This document shows, one piece after another, positions 5,945 to 7,266 of a DNA stretch of 7,266 nt (its first letter is position 1; every line of letters begins with the position of its first letter). This stretch comes from Planctomycetota bacterium (GTDB lineage: Bacteria; Planctomycetota; Planctomycetia; Planctomycetales; Planctomycetaceae). Under the pieces are notes generated by a model. The model searched no databases. It was given only the letters and a program-made list of their open reading frames with translations, and was not told the origin of the DNA. The translations under genes and the position numbers were made by a program. The stretch is taken from contig JAJRTM010000779.1 of NCBI GenBank assembly GCA_024278285.1, positions 1-7,266 of the forward strand, read 5' to 3'.

Positions 5945-7117
5945 TTAGATCAACAATTGAAACAGTAGTGGTTTGCCCATCATGGCAAATATCCAACTGA
6001 GCAGGAATGTTACGGGGAGGGATAATGCGAAGATTAACAAAAAGTCGAGCGTAATCAATTTTGTACGGATTGCACGCGAGGCTCCCATGGCATGAAAAGT
6101 TTCCATTTCCCGTTTGCGTAATTGCAGGGACAAACTCCCCAGTAGTAAAAGCAGAACCAGCATCACAACGCCTAATGCGATCACGACGGCATCAACAATA
6201 TGGCGAATGTTAATCAGCATCGCAATCAATTCCTGCACCACTGCCAGCGGGTGGACGATCAGGATTTCCGAATCGTTTTGATAACGTCCTTCCCAGAGAA
6301 TGCCGTCGCGTTTGCTGGTGGGAAAAATGAGTATCGCAGTGAGCGGAAATGTTGATTTCTCGCCATGAAAGTGAAAGGAATTCAGATTCTCATCAGTCAC
6401 TTCCATAAAGTTCTGCACGTTCGCGCCGAGAGTGACGGCTTGATCGCTTTGTTGCAAAATCTGTCCTGAATCGGCTTCTGCTTCCTTCATGTGACCGTGA
6501 GCAATTCCGTCCATTAACCAGGCCGTTTTGATATCGACAAAAACCGCTTGATCATCGGGAGAATGGTTTGTCGATAGAATGCCGGTGATGCGCATCTTCA
6601 AAGGTAAATCGCCGACCGGATTCAAAAAACCTTTCGCATCGCTGAGTAGTTGGTCGCCCGGTTGAAGGTTTAGCCGCCGGGCAACATCGGCTCCAAGTAA
6701 ACAATCTCCCAGACGGCGGGGCAGGGTGCCTGATTGCAAAATGAGGTTTCGCTTTGAAAAATAGTCGAGCGAAGTCCCAACGACCGGATGCGATTTTGCA
6801 CGATGCAACAAATGCAGCGGGACCGGTTCGATCAGTTGATCCAGCGAAACTTTTTCGAGCAATCCGTAGGGAAGGGGTCGCAGGCCATCCGCATGGAAAT
6901 AAAGTCCGCCAAGGACCAGATCGACGCGACTGCCGCGGCTTCCAATAAGCATTGGCGTTGATTCAGCACGGCGGGTAAGCATCTGTTGCAAGTCGGCTGT
7001 CATCCAGCGGGTTGCGATTGGAATTGATAAACCAAGCCCCAGGCTCAACACTAACAGAACGGTGCGTAGACGATGAAAGCGAGCATGTTTCCATGAAAGT
7101 GCAAGCAGTCCTTTCAT
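5945..7117 (-). CDS. FtsX/MacB-type ABC transporter permease subunit, three membrane segments
   Basis: A 390-residue inner-membrane protein. TM1 is at about 17-36. A large periplasmic MacB-like domain follows (about 40-305, including GADVARRLNLQPGDQLL). TM2 is at about 308-331. The cytoplasmic coupling loop RKREMETFHAMGASRAIR carries the family's 'ALGAS'-like motif. TM3 is at about 356-381. The protein then stops nine residues later, so the fourth membrane segment usual in this superfamily is missing. Such permeases work with an ATPase in extracting or moving lipoproteins, peptides or lipids, or in mechanotransmission; no ATPase gene is present in the window. The ATG lies 2 bases after the DUF1552 stop and lacks a clear ribosome site, so translation may be coupled. 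Function is not assigned beyond the family. Confidence 0.8.
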   Translation of the reverse strand: MKGLLALSWKHARFHRLRTVLLVLSLGLGLSIPIATRWMTADLQQMLTRRAESTPMLIGSRGSRVDLVLGGLYFHADGLRPLPYGLLEKVSLDQLIEPVPLHLLHRAKSHPVVGTSLDYFSKRNLILQSGTLPRRLGDCLLGADVARRLNLQPGDQLLSDAKGFLNPVGDLPLKMRITGILSTNHSPDDQAVFVDIKTAWLMDGIAHGHMKEAEADSGQILQQSDQAVTLGANVQNFMEVTDENLNSFHFHGEKSTFPLTAILIFPTSKRDGILWEGRYQNDSEILIVHPLAVVQELIAMLINIRHIVDAVVIALGVVMLVLLLLLGSLSLQLRKREMETFHAMGASRAIRTKLITLDFLLIFALSLPVTFLLSWIFAMMGKPLLFQLLI

Positions 7118-7119
7118 GC

Positions 7120-7266
7120 TCAGGAAAGTTCTTTCAGTCTGCCGGTGCTGTCTCCGAATTGATCAACAGAAGCTCCCATGTTATCGAGCAGGGAAAGGAA
7201 AAGGTTCGCCATCGGAGTTTCTTTTTTCAAATTAAGATGCCGTCCCGTTTTGATTTTTCCGCTTCC
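7120..7266 (-). CDS. DUF1552 family protein, C-terminal fragment
   Basis: Only the last 48 codons are in the window; the gene begins beyond 7266. The tail reads GRHLNLKKETPMANLFLSLL (about 8-27 of the visible part), then GASVDQFGDSTGRLKELS. This is typical of the C-terminus of DUF1552 proteins, which are abundant in planctomycetes and usually exported and encoded near DUF1592 cytochrome-like genes. Their biochemical role is not known to me. The stop TGA at 7120-7122 is 2 bases before the permease start, implying one transcript. Confidence 0.85.
   Translation of the reverse strand, partial: GSGKIKTGRHLNLKKETPMANLFLSLLDNMGASVDQFGDSTGRLKELS

Noticed and set aside
1..7266. CRISPR array, tRNA, rRNA or insertion sequence
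   Set aside because: No regularly spaced repeats, no cloverleaf or CCA end, no ribosomal sequence and no transposase frame were seen on either strand.

Overview
The window looks like bacterial chromosome from a planctomycete, probably order Planctomycetales, with moderate GC. The evidence is a DUF1552 C-terminus, a ferritin-like DUF455 gene, a PadR regulator paired with a membrane-anchored 'permease-prefix' protein, a RelE/ParE toxin-antitoxin pair, and long intergenic inverted repeats of a kind I associate with planctomycete genomes. The genus cannot be fixed from the sequence alone.

Layout. The only plus-strand gene (1-1440, 5' end outside the window) encodes a Glu-rich protein ending in HEAT repeats. 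It converges on the rest, which is all on the minus strand. A hairpin-rich gap (1441-1587) follows. Next come a toxin (1588-1884) and its antitoxin (1865-2125), with their own consensus promoter. Then follow a secreted beta-propeller protein (2172-3137) and a 24-bp inverted repeat (3184-3271). The membrane protein (3640-4635, with an apparent continuation to 3271) and the PadR regulator (4622-4954) form a two-gene operon. Its promoter overlaps a palindrome that is probably the PadR operator. After a second long inverted repeat (5063-5140) comes a tightly packed set: DUF455 (5148-5933), a FtsX/MacB-type permease (5945-7117) and the end of a DUF1552 gene (7120-7266).

The most notable observation is that two unrelated genes each carry one in-frame stop codon, after which the same protein appears to continue to a second stop. 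In the HEAT gene, a TAA at 1438-1440 falls in the loop of the last HEAT repeat, and the next 15 codons supply the missing second helix in register. In the PadR partner, a TAG at 3640-3642 is followed by 122 open codons that end at the base of a strong hairpin. These could be recent nonsense mutations, sequencing errors or programmed readthrough. A general change of genetic code is unlikely, because TAG ends two other genes at their natural family ends.

Functionally, PadR and its partner look like a self-regulated envelope-stress or ligand-sensing module with no transporter attached. The toxin-antitoxin pair is an independent unit. The DUF1552-permease-DUF455 group is probably co-transcribed, but its joint role is unknown.
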